This document shows, piece after piece, positions 1 to 8,385 of a stretch of DNA of 26,701 bases (position 1 is the first letter of the stretch; every line of letters starts with the position of its first letter). The notes below the pieces were generated by a model. The model saw nothing but the letters and a program-made list of their open reading frames with translations. It was not told the origin of the DNA and did no database searches. The stretch comes from Purshia tridentata (Eukaryota; Streptophyta; Magnoliopsida; Rosales; Rosaceae): contig QANT01008826.1 in NCBI GenBank assembly GCA_003254885.1, positions 1 through 26,701 on the forward strand, written 5' to 3'. A program made the translations under genes and the position numbers.

Positions 1-1
1 A

Positions 2-346
2 CTTTGGATTTATGTTCATCATATGCGTTCAAGTAATGATTTTTCTGAATTGAAAGGAATTGGTGATCTTGCGAAAAAATTGGTGGAGAAGGGGTTAGAT
101 CGGACATATACTTATGTGTATTTGCTTATCACATTAGCTTTGGTCTTACCAGTTGCAACTGCTTCAGTGGAGAGGGCATTTTCCGCCATGAATATCATTA
201 AGGGTCCACTCCGCAACAAAATGGGAGATCAATGGTTGAGCGATAGCTTGGTTGTCTACATTGAAAAAGACGTTTTTAGTTTTATTGATAATGAAACTAT
301 AATGACACGTTTTCAGAATATGAAATCGCGTCGTGGACAACTGTAG
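2..346 (+). CDS. hAT transposase, C-terminal dimerisation (hATC) domain, partial
   Basis: The reading frame is open from the window edge to a TAG stop at 344-346. The product is the last ~114 residues of a zinc-finger-MYM/hAT-type transposase. The hallmark hATC block is clear: the residues around LPVATASVERAFSAMNIIK, then LRNKMGDQWLSD and a YIEKDVF segment. In the family this domain mediates transposase dimerisation needed for transposition. The catalytic core and BED/TTF zinc finger lie upstream, so activity cannot be judged. No frameshift or stop is seen in the visible part, so this may be a younger insertion than its MULE host. The first ATG at 23 is internal, because the frame continues upstream of it. 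The stop lies ~125 bp before the terminal repeat, a normal distance. Confidence 0.85.
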   Translation, partial: LWIYVHHMRSSNDFSELKGIGDLAKKLVEKGLDRTYTYVYLLITLALVLPVATASVERAFSAMNIIKGPLRNKMGDQWLSDSLVVYIEKDVFSFIDNETIMTRFQNMKSRRGQL

Positions 347-436
347 CTTGTATTGTTATGATTATGAATTATTAATGAAACTATCAAATTTTTAGTGTTA
401 TTTCCGTAAAAGAAAATTCATATAATTTAACACTAT

Positions 437-470
437 GACCCCCCGGATAAAATTCCTGGATCCGTCCTTG
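437..470 (-). repeat. hAT terminal inverted repeat (3' end)
   Basis: This is the terminal segment with a run of six C followed by an A/T stretch and ACGGATCCAGG-type sequence on the minus strand. It marks the boundary between hAT and MULE sequence. The partner repeat is outside the window. The identification rests on resemblance to common plant hAT ends and on its position after the transposase stop. Confidence 0.6.
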
Positions 471-475
471 CTTGC

Positions 476-1798
476 AATGGTCGAGTTCGTGATCCAAAAG
501 CGCACATGATGAGTTCAAAAATTGTGGGTTCTATTTTGGTTGAGCATATTCAGTCTAAACCTCTAATGAAGCCTATTGAAATTCTCAAAAATTTTAAAGA
601 AGACTATAGGTTGGATATATCTTACTACCAAGCATGGTATGGTAAGGAGGTAGCAAAGACTCTAGTGTACGGTGATGAGAGGTTATCATATCATCAGTTG
701 GTTTGGTACATGGAATCATTGGAAAAAACTAATCCAAATTCACATTGTGTATTGGAGTGCAACTTGACTACATCATGTTTTAAGCGTTTGTTTATTGCTT
801 ATAATGGTTCTATACAAGGTTTCAGATTTTGTCGGCCCATGTTGTTTTTGGATGGTACCTTTGTTAAAAATAAATATAAAGGCTGTTTGCTTGCTAAGGT
901 ACTTATTTGCCATTTCCTCTTTATATTTTTAATGCACACTACTATTATTATTATGGGAAAATTATTATTATTATTATTATTATTAAATTATTTTATTGAT
1001 TTTTATGTAATTAACCCTATTTTTAATGCACACTACTATTATTATTATGGGAAAATTATTCTTGGTCTTATTATTATTATTATTATTACATGGTTCATTA
1101 TCATTAATTTATTTTCATACTCACATAGGTTTTTTCCCCCTTGCGTTTGCTATGGTTGATGCTGAGAATGAAGCTAGTTGGACATGGTTTCTTGAGAATT
1201 TGAAAACCTTTTTGTCTAAACAAGAACGTATCATAACTTTCATCTCTGATTGTAATAAGGGTTTGCTTGAAGCTGTAGCAAATGTTTTTCCTAACTCACT
1301 CAGCAAAATATCCAGGTGGTTATGGTAGAAGGTTTCGTGACTAGATGGTTCACTTATTCAATAAGTGTGCATATGCTACTACTCTTGAAACTTTCAAGGT
1401 CCACATGAGATCTTTGACGAATGAAGGAGGGCCAATAATTCGTGAATTTTTTAATGAGTTGCCGAAGGAGAATTACTCAAATGCCTTCTTTAAAGGTGCA
1501 AGGTATGGGCACTAATTAATTTTACTTGATGCCAGTGCTCTAATTATTTGGTATATATATTATGAATGCTCTAATTGGATTTATATTTTTTTTCCATTTT
1601 TCCCTATAACCTGCCTTCATATTCTAGTAATCTCTAATAGCAGTGTAGATGATTTGTTTGTACTTTTGTAATTGTTTTTATTTTTTTATAAACACACTCA
1701 TTAATGTTGTAGGTACGGAGAAATGTGGTCCAATGTGGCTGAATCTTTTAATTGTTGGATCATCAAAGAATGATTTTCGCCAATTTGCCAATTGGTAG
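476..1798 (+). pseudogene. Mutator-like element (MULE) transposase pseudogene, interrupted
   Basis: Fragments of a plant MuDR/FRS-type MULE transposase appear in order. Exon 1 (476-898) holds the N-terminal region and the LDGTFVKNKYKG block, whose Asp is the first DDE residue. Exon 2 (about 1129-1502) holds FPLAFAMVDAENEASWTWF, a SDCNKGLLEAV block and, in another frame, LFNKCAYATTLETFK and LPKENYSNAFFKGARYG. Exon 3 (1713-1798) holds GEMWSNVAESFNCW and ends QLVDE. Splicing of intron 2 (1503-1712, GT...AG) restores the family's RYGEMWSN junction. Decay is visible: a frameshift near 1305, TAG at 1342-1344 and TGA at 1771-1773. The hAT insertion cuts the gene on the left and the Tat insertion cuts it right after QLVDE, so the SWIM zinc finger is absent. 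Confidence 0.85.
899..1128 (+). repeat. AT-rich intron 1 of the MULE gene with a 94-bp tandem duplication
   Basis: A GT...AG segment separates two MULE coding blocks. It is almost entirely A/T, with TTA/ATT trinucleotide runs. A stretch beginning AATGCACACTACTATTATTA at 931 recurs at 1025, a period of 94 bp. The inferred splice does not keep the reading frame exactly (two extra bases), so either the boundary is slightly different or an indel has accumulated. Confidence 0.6.
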
Positions 1799-1803
1799 AT
1801 GAG
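1799..1803. repeat. Candidate 5-bp target duplication of the Tat element (ATGAG)
   Basis: These five bases lie between the last MULE codons and the TGTTGATGC terminus of the Tat LTR. LTR elements make 5-bp duplications. The partner is not visible because the other end of the element has been lost at LTR copy A. Confidence 0.4.
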
Positions 1804-2319
1804 TGTTGATGCTAAAATTCTTGTTGGGCCTGATTTTAACAATCAACAATGAATCAATCAATTATAAGCCCACCACTCGGACGTTGTGCTTCCTTCGAAC
1901 TTTTTCGTCTCCTTGAATTGTTGAAATCTCCTCGTGGGGTGTACCTGCAATAACACTCCGATGCCAAAATGAGTGAATAATTCTATATGATTCTCAATGT
2001 GTCCTTTTTTTTCTTTGGTTTCGATCCCTTTTCATGGAGTCGCACTCTTTCTTATATAGCAAAAATAATTTTTCCGTTACCTCCTACCTTCACGCCTTTT
2101 TCTTCCCGTTACGCTCTTTTAATACATTTGATCGTTGGTGCCTTTACTTGGGTTCGTGGATCATTAAGGTTGGGATTTGCACAGGCTATGCCTTTAAGAT
2201 AAGAAATATTACCGTTTCTAATTTTGGGCCTAACTTTTTGGGCTTCTCATCTTCCCTTTGGATTGGGCCTGGTTATGTCTCAGCCCTGGGTCCAGGCCCA
2301 GATCTTTCTATCGCCCACA
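1804..2319 (-). repeat. 3' LTR of the Tat element (516 bp)
   Basis: Read on the minus strand the segment starts TGTGGGCGATAG and ends in ACA, as LTRs do (TG...CA). It is immediately preceded on that strand by a purine run and contains a good TATA box. It abuts MULE coding sequence at its far end, which sets the boundary. The minus orientation matches the adjacent pol genes. No second LTR is in the window, so boundaries rest on termini, tract and flank rather than on LTR comparison. Confidence 0.75.
2051..2058 (-). promoter_or_regulatory. TATA box in the Tat LTR
   Basis: The minus strand reads GCTATATAAGAAAG here, a near-ideal plant TATA box about 260 bp into the 516-bp LTR. It would define the U3/R boundary roughly 30 bp further along, near 2020. 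Its strand supports a minus-oriented element. Confidence 0.65.
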
Positions 2320-2321
2320 AT

Positions 2322-2341
2322 GCCCCCTTTTTTTTTTTCTC
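2322..2341 (-). other. Polypurine tract (plus-strand primer site) of the Tat element
   Basis: The minus strand reads AGAGAAA, a long A run and GGGGGC, directly upstream of the LTR start. RNase H normally spares such a tract to prime second-strand synthesis. Its position fixes which end of the element is 3'. Confidence 0.7.
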
Positions 2342-2348
2342 TACCCGC

Positions 2349-2505
2349 CACGTGTCATGCTCTGGCTGGTAGAGGGAAAAAATGACGGCGTAAGGTAAAA
2401 AGGCGTCTTTTGATTGTTTCGAGGCGCGTCTTTTCGACCTCTGCCCTTCTCGAACCCCTGAGCTTCCCCAGCCACTCATTTTTCGAATCCCCCTGTTTAT
2501 TTAAA
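2349..2505 (+). promoter_or_regulatory. Putative promoter of the opposite-strand gene 1
   Basis: A G-box core CACGTG lies at 2349-2354 and a TATA-like TTTATTTAAA at 2496-2505, about 170 bp before the ATG at 2676. A pyrimidine-rich leader follows. This sits just inside the polypurine tract and points into the element, against the direction of pol. It is inferred from motifs only. Confidence 0.45.
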
Positions 2506-2675
2506 CCTTACTTTTCATCTCTATAACTTACACCTTCCAAGCTTCCACAGTGCCTCTTGAGAATAGCCCCTTTTGCGACCTCGCTCCTTTCCGCCATTCG
2601 CCCAAGGTCTTCGGTGATTCCTAGCCTGTTCTCCTCCTTCGTTCTCGCGTAAGTCCCTCTTTTTTCTCTTTTACT

Positions 2676-4816
2676 ATGGGAAAACTCACCCAATTAGTTT
2701 ATTACTGGGAACCCTCCGTAGAACAATTAAAGAAAATAGTTAGGGATAATGAAATTCCTCCCACTGTCAAAGTCCAGTCTCTTCCCGATAACTATTGTGT
2801 AACGACTGGGGAGGGTATTCCAGAGGGTTCATTAGTTATTTCGGCCGATTCTTTGCAGTATATTAGATTTCCTCTTTATCCCCTTTTTCACGTTATTTTC
2901 AATAAAATGGGTGTTCACCCTCTTCAACTAAACCCCAGTTGCTTCCAACTGATTTCTGCTCTTCTGGGTTTTGGGCTTTCCGTGGGGGCGGCCTTCGGGT
3001 TTGTTGACTTCTTCTTTTGTTATAAGTGGAGTAAGGTCAACGAACTCGATGGGCCTTGCACTTTTTATTTCACTCCCAAACCTGATGCCCCCAAACTCTT
3101 TCATGATCGCCCTACTTCTCATTGTGGGTGGAAAGGTAGACCGGTGATGTTGACCGGCGAGTGGGCTGCCCCCGAACTCAGCAATGTGCCACTCCCAACT
3201 CGTTTTTCCCATTCCCTTGGTATTCCTCACTTCGATGAATATCGTCATCTTGATATTGATGTCATCTGCCAACGTTTATTGATCACTAACATTCTTTGCT
3301 TTCTTTTTCCAGATAAATCTTGTTTCACGGAGGCCAGGCTAGTTCACGATAGGTTGCTAGCCCTTAAGGCTCATTTTGAACTTGGGAATCCGAAGCACAG
3401 CATCGGCTAGTTCTCTACGCCTCAAGTTCTCCATCGAATCAGTTCTCAACGCCAATCCATCATTTACGCGCCCTTTTTCGAGGAGAAACGCTCGGGCTTC
3501 GAAGGTTATACTCCCAGAGACTTCGTGGGCGGTTTAATTTTGCGTTCGGAGGACTTGGCTTTGACTAGTGACGGTAGGAAGAGGATCGAGCAGCTAAGAG
3601 CCAGATTCAAGGCTCAAGTAGACGTTCTTTCAGTGGACTCTGAAGAAACTGCTTCTGACACTGAGGGGATCGACATGCAGCGAAGAAAGCTTGAGCTCGC
3701 GAAGGACCCCATTCTTGAGAAGAAGAGAAAAAGAAATGATGGGAAGGCCCCTCCGAAGGCAAAAATGACGAAGGTCACTCCGACGGTCGAAGAGGGACCT
3801 GTCCACGATGCTCCTGCGCCTTCGGCGACTGCGGCCATCGATCCACCTCCTTCGATAACTGGTACTCAAAGTCCACCTCCGCTGCCCGTTTCTTCTCCTC
3901 CTCGAATTCCGAGTTCGAGTGCCCGCCAACTGCTCCCCTCCCACCGTTTATTCCAGACATGAAGAGATCCAATGGAACTCGAGTTCTGCTGAGTGACTCT
4001 GCCGTTCATGATGAGAGCACTGCGATCGCCATTACAAGGGGTTGCGTGCTCCCAAGAGATGCCGCTGGGGTCGCTCAGCTGAATGATGGGGCTCTCATCG
4101 CCGCTACTCACGTAGCCAGTTATACGGTAATTAACTCTTCGACACTTAATTTTTCGAATGTTTTCTTTCGAGCACTGACTGTATGCATTTCTTTGCAGGT
4201 GAATATGTCAAATTTGGATCTGACCAGTCGCCTGCTGGCGATAAAGCATGAGCTTTGTCAGGAGGCTGAGAAAGGGGAGGTTGCTAGGAAGAAGTTTGCT
4301 GATGCCGAGGCGTTACTTTCTCAGGTCAAGAGGGAACTGGCGGAGGCAAATGCTGGGCGATGCCAGGCCGAAGAGGATAGGGACCTGCATGCTGAGAATT
4401 TTGAGGGTGCGCAGAAGGAACTCGAGGTTTCTAGAGCTCGAGTAGCTGAGTTGGAGAAGGAGCTGGCGGTCGAGAAAGCTGAACGCCAGGCTGAGTTTGA
4501 TGATTGCCAAACTTTGATTGGCATTGATCGAGCTCGGTTTTTCAGACTTGGCTGGGTTCAGAGGGCTGAACCTGAAGATGGTTGTCTGTATGAGGGCCCT
4601 GAAGCTGTGGATGCTCTTCAAGGGGTCACTGAGCCTTATGACTATCTTCTTGGGATGCGTCTAGGCGATCGAGCCCCTGCTTCGAGCCCTTCTTCTGATG
4701 AAGAGGTCGTTGAAGTTCCAACCCAGGAGAACCCTCCTTCTGCCCCCAACACTGATGCTTTTGTGCCCCCTTCGTCTTCACCGATCGATGCTTCCAATCC
4801 CCCACCCGAGAAATAG
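2676..4816 (+). pseudogene. Opposite-strand extra gene 1 of the Tat element (Transposase_28-like, coiled-coil C-terminus), broken
   Basis: Residues about 63-150 (RFPLYPLFHVIFNKMGVHPL onward) match the 'putative gypsy type transposon' domain (Pfam Transposase_28): a hydrophobic core, a Gln-Leu-Asn-Pro turn and a Phe/Trp-rich stretch. A charged, Ser/Pro-rich middle follows, then a 72-bp intron (4127-4198), a heptad-rich coiled coil (nt ~4214-4500, many Glu/Lys/Ala) and an acidic, Pro-rich tail. Frame 1 is continuous from 2676 to about 3900 except for one TAG at 3408-3410; a single indel between about 3880 and 3930 shifts to the frame that runs to TAG at 4816. With the stop and the shift it is a pseudogene. 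It lies antisense to pol, between integrase and 3' LTR, the place known for Tat extra ORFs. Its function is unknown; I do not claim transposase activity. Confidence 0.75.
4127..4198 (+). other. 72-bp intron in opposite-strand gene 1
   Basis: The segment has a GTAATT donor, a CTGAC branch-like motif and a TTTCTTTGCAG acceptor. The length is a multiple of three and the frame is open through it, so spliced and unspliced forms would both be readable, differing by 24 residues. A spliced gene on the minus side of a retrotransposon is informative: if it had been carried in the genomic RNA, its intron would be antisense and so not removed. Confidence 0.65.
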
Positions 4817-5154
4817 TTTTCTTTTCATTCTCTTTTTTTTTTTTTTTTTAATTCTGTTTTGTACTGAATACTTTAAAACTCAATTTTCTAACTTTGGGTG
4901 ATTAATTTAAGTTTTAACTTTGGTTGTTCCTTCGAATTTTGAATTTTATCTTTTAATTCTGTTGGTTTCAAATTCGAATTCTACTTACTGAATTTAAAAC
5001 ACAAAGTGTAACGTAATATCCTCGAATTATTATCCGCATTAAATGGTAGCGTAAAACTTGTATTCTAGGGATTCATTCTTAGTATAAATACCTGTTCTCT
5101 CTTACCTTTGATTTCATGCAAAGTTGTGCTTACTGCGCACGCTTTGAGGTATCC
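4817..5154 (+). promoter_or_regulatory. Spacer between the two opposite-strand genes, with TATA box
   Basis: After the gene 1 stop comes a T run and AT-rich sequence without a reading frame. TATAAATA at 5083-5090 is a strong TATA box 65 bp before the favoured ATG at 5155. This suggests that gene 2 has its own promoter instead of sharing a transcript with gene 1. The first ATG at 5116 lies only 26 bp after the TATA box, at about the expected start of transcription. Confidence 0.5.
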
Positions 5155-5709
5155 ATGGCTAAAGATTGTAAAATCAAGCTTCATCTTGAGCTTCGGGCGA
5201 GCAAAAAGAGGAAAACAGTTGCTTCGTCTGAGCTTTCTGTTTCTTTAAATTCTTCGGGATCGACGGACTCGAAGGCTACTAGCTATTCCTCGAAGTTTCG
5301 TTCTTGCTCGAGAACTGATGGAATGGGGCCAAGGAATGATATCTCCAAACCTTTGTCACCAGTGCTCAGATCTGAGAATGCAATTCGATCAACTCGGTCT
5401 CCTTTTTTGAGTCGTCTCCCTGATTTCGAGGCTGGGCCTTCGAGGAGAAGTGTTAATTCGATCCATTCTTCGAGAACCCTCCTTGAATGGCGTCTTCGTG
5501 AAGCACGCTTTGATTTAACTGAAGCTAGTCGGGAGGTGGATCGTCTGAAACAACTTCTCCATGAAGCGCACTGTTTTACCAGCTCAGCACATTCTACGGG
5601 TTTCCAGGATGGTTTTACCCAGGGGTGTGACTATTTTAAGTCGAAAGCTCGTGCACTCTTTCCCAATTTGGATTGGGAATGCCTGAGCGAAGAGTTGGTC
5701 ATTCCCTGA
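5155..5709 (+). CDS. Opposite-strand extra gene 2 of the Tat element, unknown protein
   Basis: This is an intact 184-codon frame. I chose ATG 5155 over the in-frame ATG 5116 because it has an ideal plant context (CCATGGCT) and sits at a better distance from the TATA box. The protein begins MAKDCKIKLHLELRASKKRK, a basic and possibly nuclear-targeting start. A Ser-rich low-complexity middle follows, then a charged helix (around LLEWRLREARFDLTEA, SREVDRLKQLL) that could form a coiled coil, and a C-terminal GFTQGCDYFKSKARALFPNL block. That last block resembles the C-terminal module often seen in Transposase_28-type plant proteins, judged from general family knowledge. No catalytic motif is seen. 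It is uninterrupted, unlike gene 1 and pol. The codons are rich in TTCGA-type words like the adjacent repeats. Confidence 0.6.
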   Translation: MAKDCKIKLHLELRASKKRKTVASSELSVSLNSSGSTDSKATSYSSKFRSCSRTDGMGPRNDISKPLSPVLRSENAIRSTRSPFLSRLPDFEAGPSRRSVNSIHSSRTLLEWRLREARFDLTEASREVDRLKQLLHEAHCFTSSAHSTGFQDGFTQGCDYFKSKARALFPNLDWECLSEELVIP

Positions 5710-6344
5710 AGGGCTCCTTGAGTTTTGGGCAGTTGTCATTCGTGCGTTTCCTTTTATAGTCTGTTTTTTATTCTAATAAAAGATGAACTTTTTTCCTTTC
5801 TTTTGCATATATTCATTGCAAATGTACTTCTTCGAACGCAGTCTTCCGAACGTTCTATGTTTCAATTGTAGCCATATTGCGTTCGCAATTTATGAACGTC
5901 TTCTTTCGATCATTCATTGTATCGATCGAAGACGTTCATGGCATGCATGCATGTCACCCACTAGAGCATTCACTGCTTCGATAATATCGTCATGGCGTAC
6001 GCGATTTCTCGAACGCCTTCTTTCGAGCATTCACTGCTTCGATCGAAAACGTTCGAAGCATACGTGTTTTCCTTGTACGTTATCCTTTCGAGCATTCAGT
6101 GCTTCGATGGACATCGTCATTGTGTACGCAATTTCTCGAACGCCTTTTTTCGAGCATTCACTGCTTCGATCGAAAACGTTCGAAGCGTACGAAGACGTTC
6201 ACAACACATGCATTTTCTTGACGTCCTCTTTCGAACGTTCATGACCCTTATTACATTCTCAAGAAAAAATACTTAATTTTTATTGGAATTCATCAATTGT
6301 CATTAATATTATCTCACGAAACTGTAACATAAGTAAGAAAAATT
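5710..6344 (+). repeat. TTCGA-rich minisatellite between the integrase and extra gene 2
   Basis: At least five units of about 61-65 bp carry the core TTTCGAGCATTCACTGCTTCG (variants near 5906, 5964, 6025, 6090 and 6152). Alternate units are more alike, giving a 127-bp dimer: 5991-6075 and 6118-6202 are nearly identical. Many short palindromes occur (TTCGAA, TCGATCGA, AACGTT). Frames across it are products of the repetition. Tandem repeats in the 3' untranslated part are a known habit of Tat elements such as Retand. The flanks 5710-5825 and 6245-6344 are AT-rich and show no gene. Confidence 0.75.
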
Positions 6345-8385
6345 TCAAACATAATACTTTTTTAAATGAATGGCATTCCAAGGTCTCGGCAGTTCCTTCC
6401 CAGTCCGGAGTTCTCGAAGTTTGGAGGCCCCCTTTCCGAAGACTGCCATGACTTCGTAAGGGCCTTCCCATACTTTTTTAAACTTTCCAGATTCTGGTAC
6501 TTCCCCCGATTTAAGTCCTTGGTCCATAATCCGTTTTAAACTTTCCAGATTCTGGTAGTTCCCCCGATTTAAGTCCTTGGTCCATAATCCGTTTTAAGAC
6601 CCAATCTCCAATTCTAAAGGTTTTATGGCGTACATTCTGGTTGAAATGTCGAGCTGCCACGCTGTGATAGTTTGCCAACCGAATTGATGCCGCCATCCTT
6701 TTTTCTTTCGCAAGATCCAGAGTGTGTCGAAGTTGAATGGCGTTCGATTCCTCATTTTCAGCTGATAACGTCCTTGTGGTTGGCAACCCTATCTCAGTGG
6801 GGATTACTGCTTCTACTCCGTAAGTTAGGGAAAACGGTGATTCTCCAGTTGGTCTTCGTTTAGTTGTTCGATATGCTCACAGAACGTGATGGAGTTCGTC
6901 ATGCCACTTCCCCCTGGCCCCTTCGAGTCGTCTTTTGATGTTGTCGAAGATTGTCCTGTTTGTCTTCTCTGCTTGCCCATTTGCCTGGGGGTAGCTTCGA
7001 GAGGAGAAATGCAGTTGGATTCCCTTTCCGGTACAGAATGTTTTAAACCTCTTGTTGTTAAAGGGTGTGCCATTGTCCGTAACCATGGCTCGTGGCACTC
7101 CGAAACGACATATGACATTTCTCCAAACGAAGCGAACGACAGTGGTAGCATCGATCGTTCCGTAAGCCTCTGCTTCGACCCATTTGGTGAAGTAATCCGT
7201 CACGAGGAGTACGTTCCTCTTTCCTCCAGGGGCGGTTGGCAATGGTCCCACAATATCCATACCCCACCTTGCGAACGGCCACGGTTCCCAAGTTGAATTC
7301 AAGTCTTCCGCTGGTTGTCTGCTTATGGGTGCGTAGCGTTGACACTGGTCGCATTTTCGAGCATAGATTTCTGAATCTTTTGCCATGTATGGCCAAAAGT
7401 ATCCTTGCATCAGTGCTTTGTGTGCTAAGCTTCGCCCTCCAGCATGGTTTCCACAAGAACCATCGTGAATTGTCGAGAGTAGCCATTCAGCTTGAGCTGG
7501 GTCAAGACAGCGCAACAACGGCCCTGAAAATGACTTTTTAAATAATATGTTATCGATCAAAACGTACCTGGCTGCTCGCATTCTCAGTTTTCGCGCCTCT
7601 GCTGGATCCGTTGGTACTGTCCCCGAACAAAGGTACTCTATCAGTGGCGTCATCCAACTTGTTCCAACTTGATTGATCATCAATGTAGCTGGTTTCTCTG
7701 CAATGCTAGGCGTGTGTAACTGCTCGATCCTGACGGATCGAAGTCCTTCTTAAGTTGAGGCTTCGCATGCTAGGTGGTCAACCGCCTGATTTTGTTCTCT
7801 GGGTACTTGCGAAAATGTTACCTTCTTAAAACGAGAGATCATTTCAGTTGCCAGCTTCTGATATGCCTTCATCTTTTCATCCCTGGTAGCATATTCTCCA
7901 TTTACCTGGTTTACCACAAGCTGAGAGTCACTGTAGACTTTAAGAACTTGAGCCTTGACTTTTTTTGCAATTCGTAAACCATTCACGAGGGCTTTGTACT
8001 CTGCCACGTTGTTCGAAGCTGGGAAATCCAACCTTAGCGCAAACTCCAACTCGAATCCATCGGGTGTTCGTAAAATTATGCCTGCCCCCGCACCTAATGT
8101 GTTCGAAGACCCATCCACATACAGCTCCCATGCATTTTCTTCCTGGTCTTCTTCGAACGCTTTTAGTGGCCCATGTGCTTCAACCAAAAAATCTGCCACC
8201 GCCTGTCCTTTACGAGACGTTTGAGGTTTGAATTTTATATCGAATGCCCCCAGCTCGATGGCCCATTTCATCATTCTCCTGGAGAGATCCGGCTTGGCAA
8301 GAATTCCCCGGATGGGTTGATTAGTGATCACCGCTATTTTATGTCCTTCGAAATATTGCCGAAGCTTCCTTTTTGCGGTAACGAG
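6345..8385 (-). pseudogene. pol: Tat-lineage pol: RNase H, second RNase H, integrase (5'-truncated)
   Basis: One frame runs from 8385 to about 6511 with two stops (TAA at 7752-7750, TGA at 6879-6877). Order: C-terminal part of the RT-linked RNase H (RKLRQYFEGHKIAVITN; the usual Asp of TDQ reads Asn); an archaeal-type second RNase H with YVDGSS, NNVAEYKAL, YSDSQLVV and QAVDHLA, i.e. all four acidic residues (first Asp at 8115-8113); and an integrase with H-x6-H and CDQC zinc ligands, D in WGMDIVGPLP, D in VTDNGTPF and E in NGQAEKTNRT, the last two 35 residues apart as required. The C-terminal GPY-type module WEGPYEVMAV and the end PWNAIHLKKYYV (stop at 6347-6345) follow in another frame after a 58-bp duplication. 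Reverse transcriptase, protease and gag are missing, so the copy is dead. Known roles: RNA removal during reverse transcription and cDNA insertion. Confidence 0.9.
6480..6597 (-). repeat. 58-bp tandem duplication in the integrase C-terminus
   Basis: The sequence AAACTTTCCAGATTCTGGTA starting at 6480 recurs at 6538 (one base different at the end), and the whole 58-bp unit is doubled. Because 58 is not a multiple of three, it throws the integrase out of frame just before the GPY module. The two copies differ by about two bases, so the event is recent relative to the element. Confidence 0.85.

Larger units (their letters stand above)
1..470 (+). mobile_element. hAT-superfamily DNA transposon, 3' part
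   Basis: This is the right-hand end of a hAT (class II, cut-and-paste) transposon running off the left edge. It holds the C-terminal transposase coding sequence, about 90 bp of AT-rich untranslated sequence, and a terminal inverted repeat ending at 470. Read on the minus strand the terminus begins CAAGGACGGATCCAGG, which fits the CA-G-G start of hAT ends. The next 8 bases (471-478, CTTGCAAT) are the expected position of the 8-bp hAT target duplication, but its partner is outside the window. The element sits in a MULE transposase gene that continues at 476. Confidence 0.8.
1804..8385 (-). mobile_element. Tat-lineage Ty3/gypsy retrotransposon, 5'-truncated, with opposite-strand genes
   Basis: On the minus strand the element runs from a partial first RNase H (8385) through a second RNase H and integrase (stop at 6345), a minisatellite, a region with two oppositely oriented genes, a polypurine tract (2341-2322) and a 3' LTR (2319-1804). 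Two RNase H domains in tandem are diagnostic of the plant Tat lineage. Extra open reading frames, some in opposite orientation and some with a domain otherwise tied to DNA transposons, are published for this lineage (Steinbauerová and colleagues). The 5' LTR, primer binding site, gag, protease and reverse transcriptase are missing; the element ends abruptly at LTR copy A. It is inserted in a MULE gene. Confidence 0.85.

Noticed and set aside
1804..2319. Reading this LTR as a plus-strand 5' LTR that would make the extra genes the gag of a separate element
   Set aside because: There is no primer-binding-site sequence after 2319. A polypurine tract lies there on the minus strand and the TATA box is on the minus strand, so it is a minus-oriented 3' LTR.
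3408..3410. TAG in extra gene 1 as a programmed readthrough codon
   Set aside because: The frame continues after it, but a second lesion (frameshift near 3900) in the same gene makes simple decay more likely. No readthrough context could be established.
5783..6276. Overlapping frames of 153 and 94 codons
   Set aside because: They follow the tandem repeat; their 'protein repeats' are the minisatellite read in two frames.
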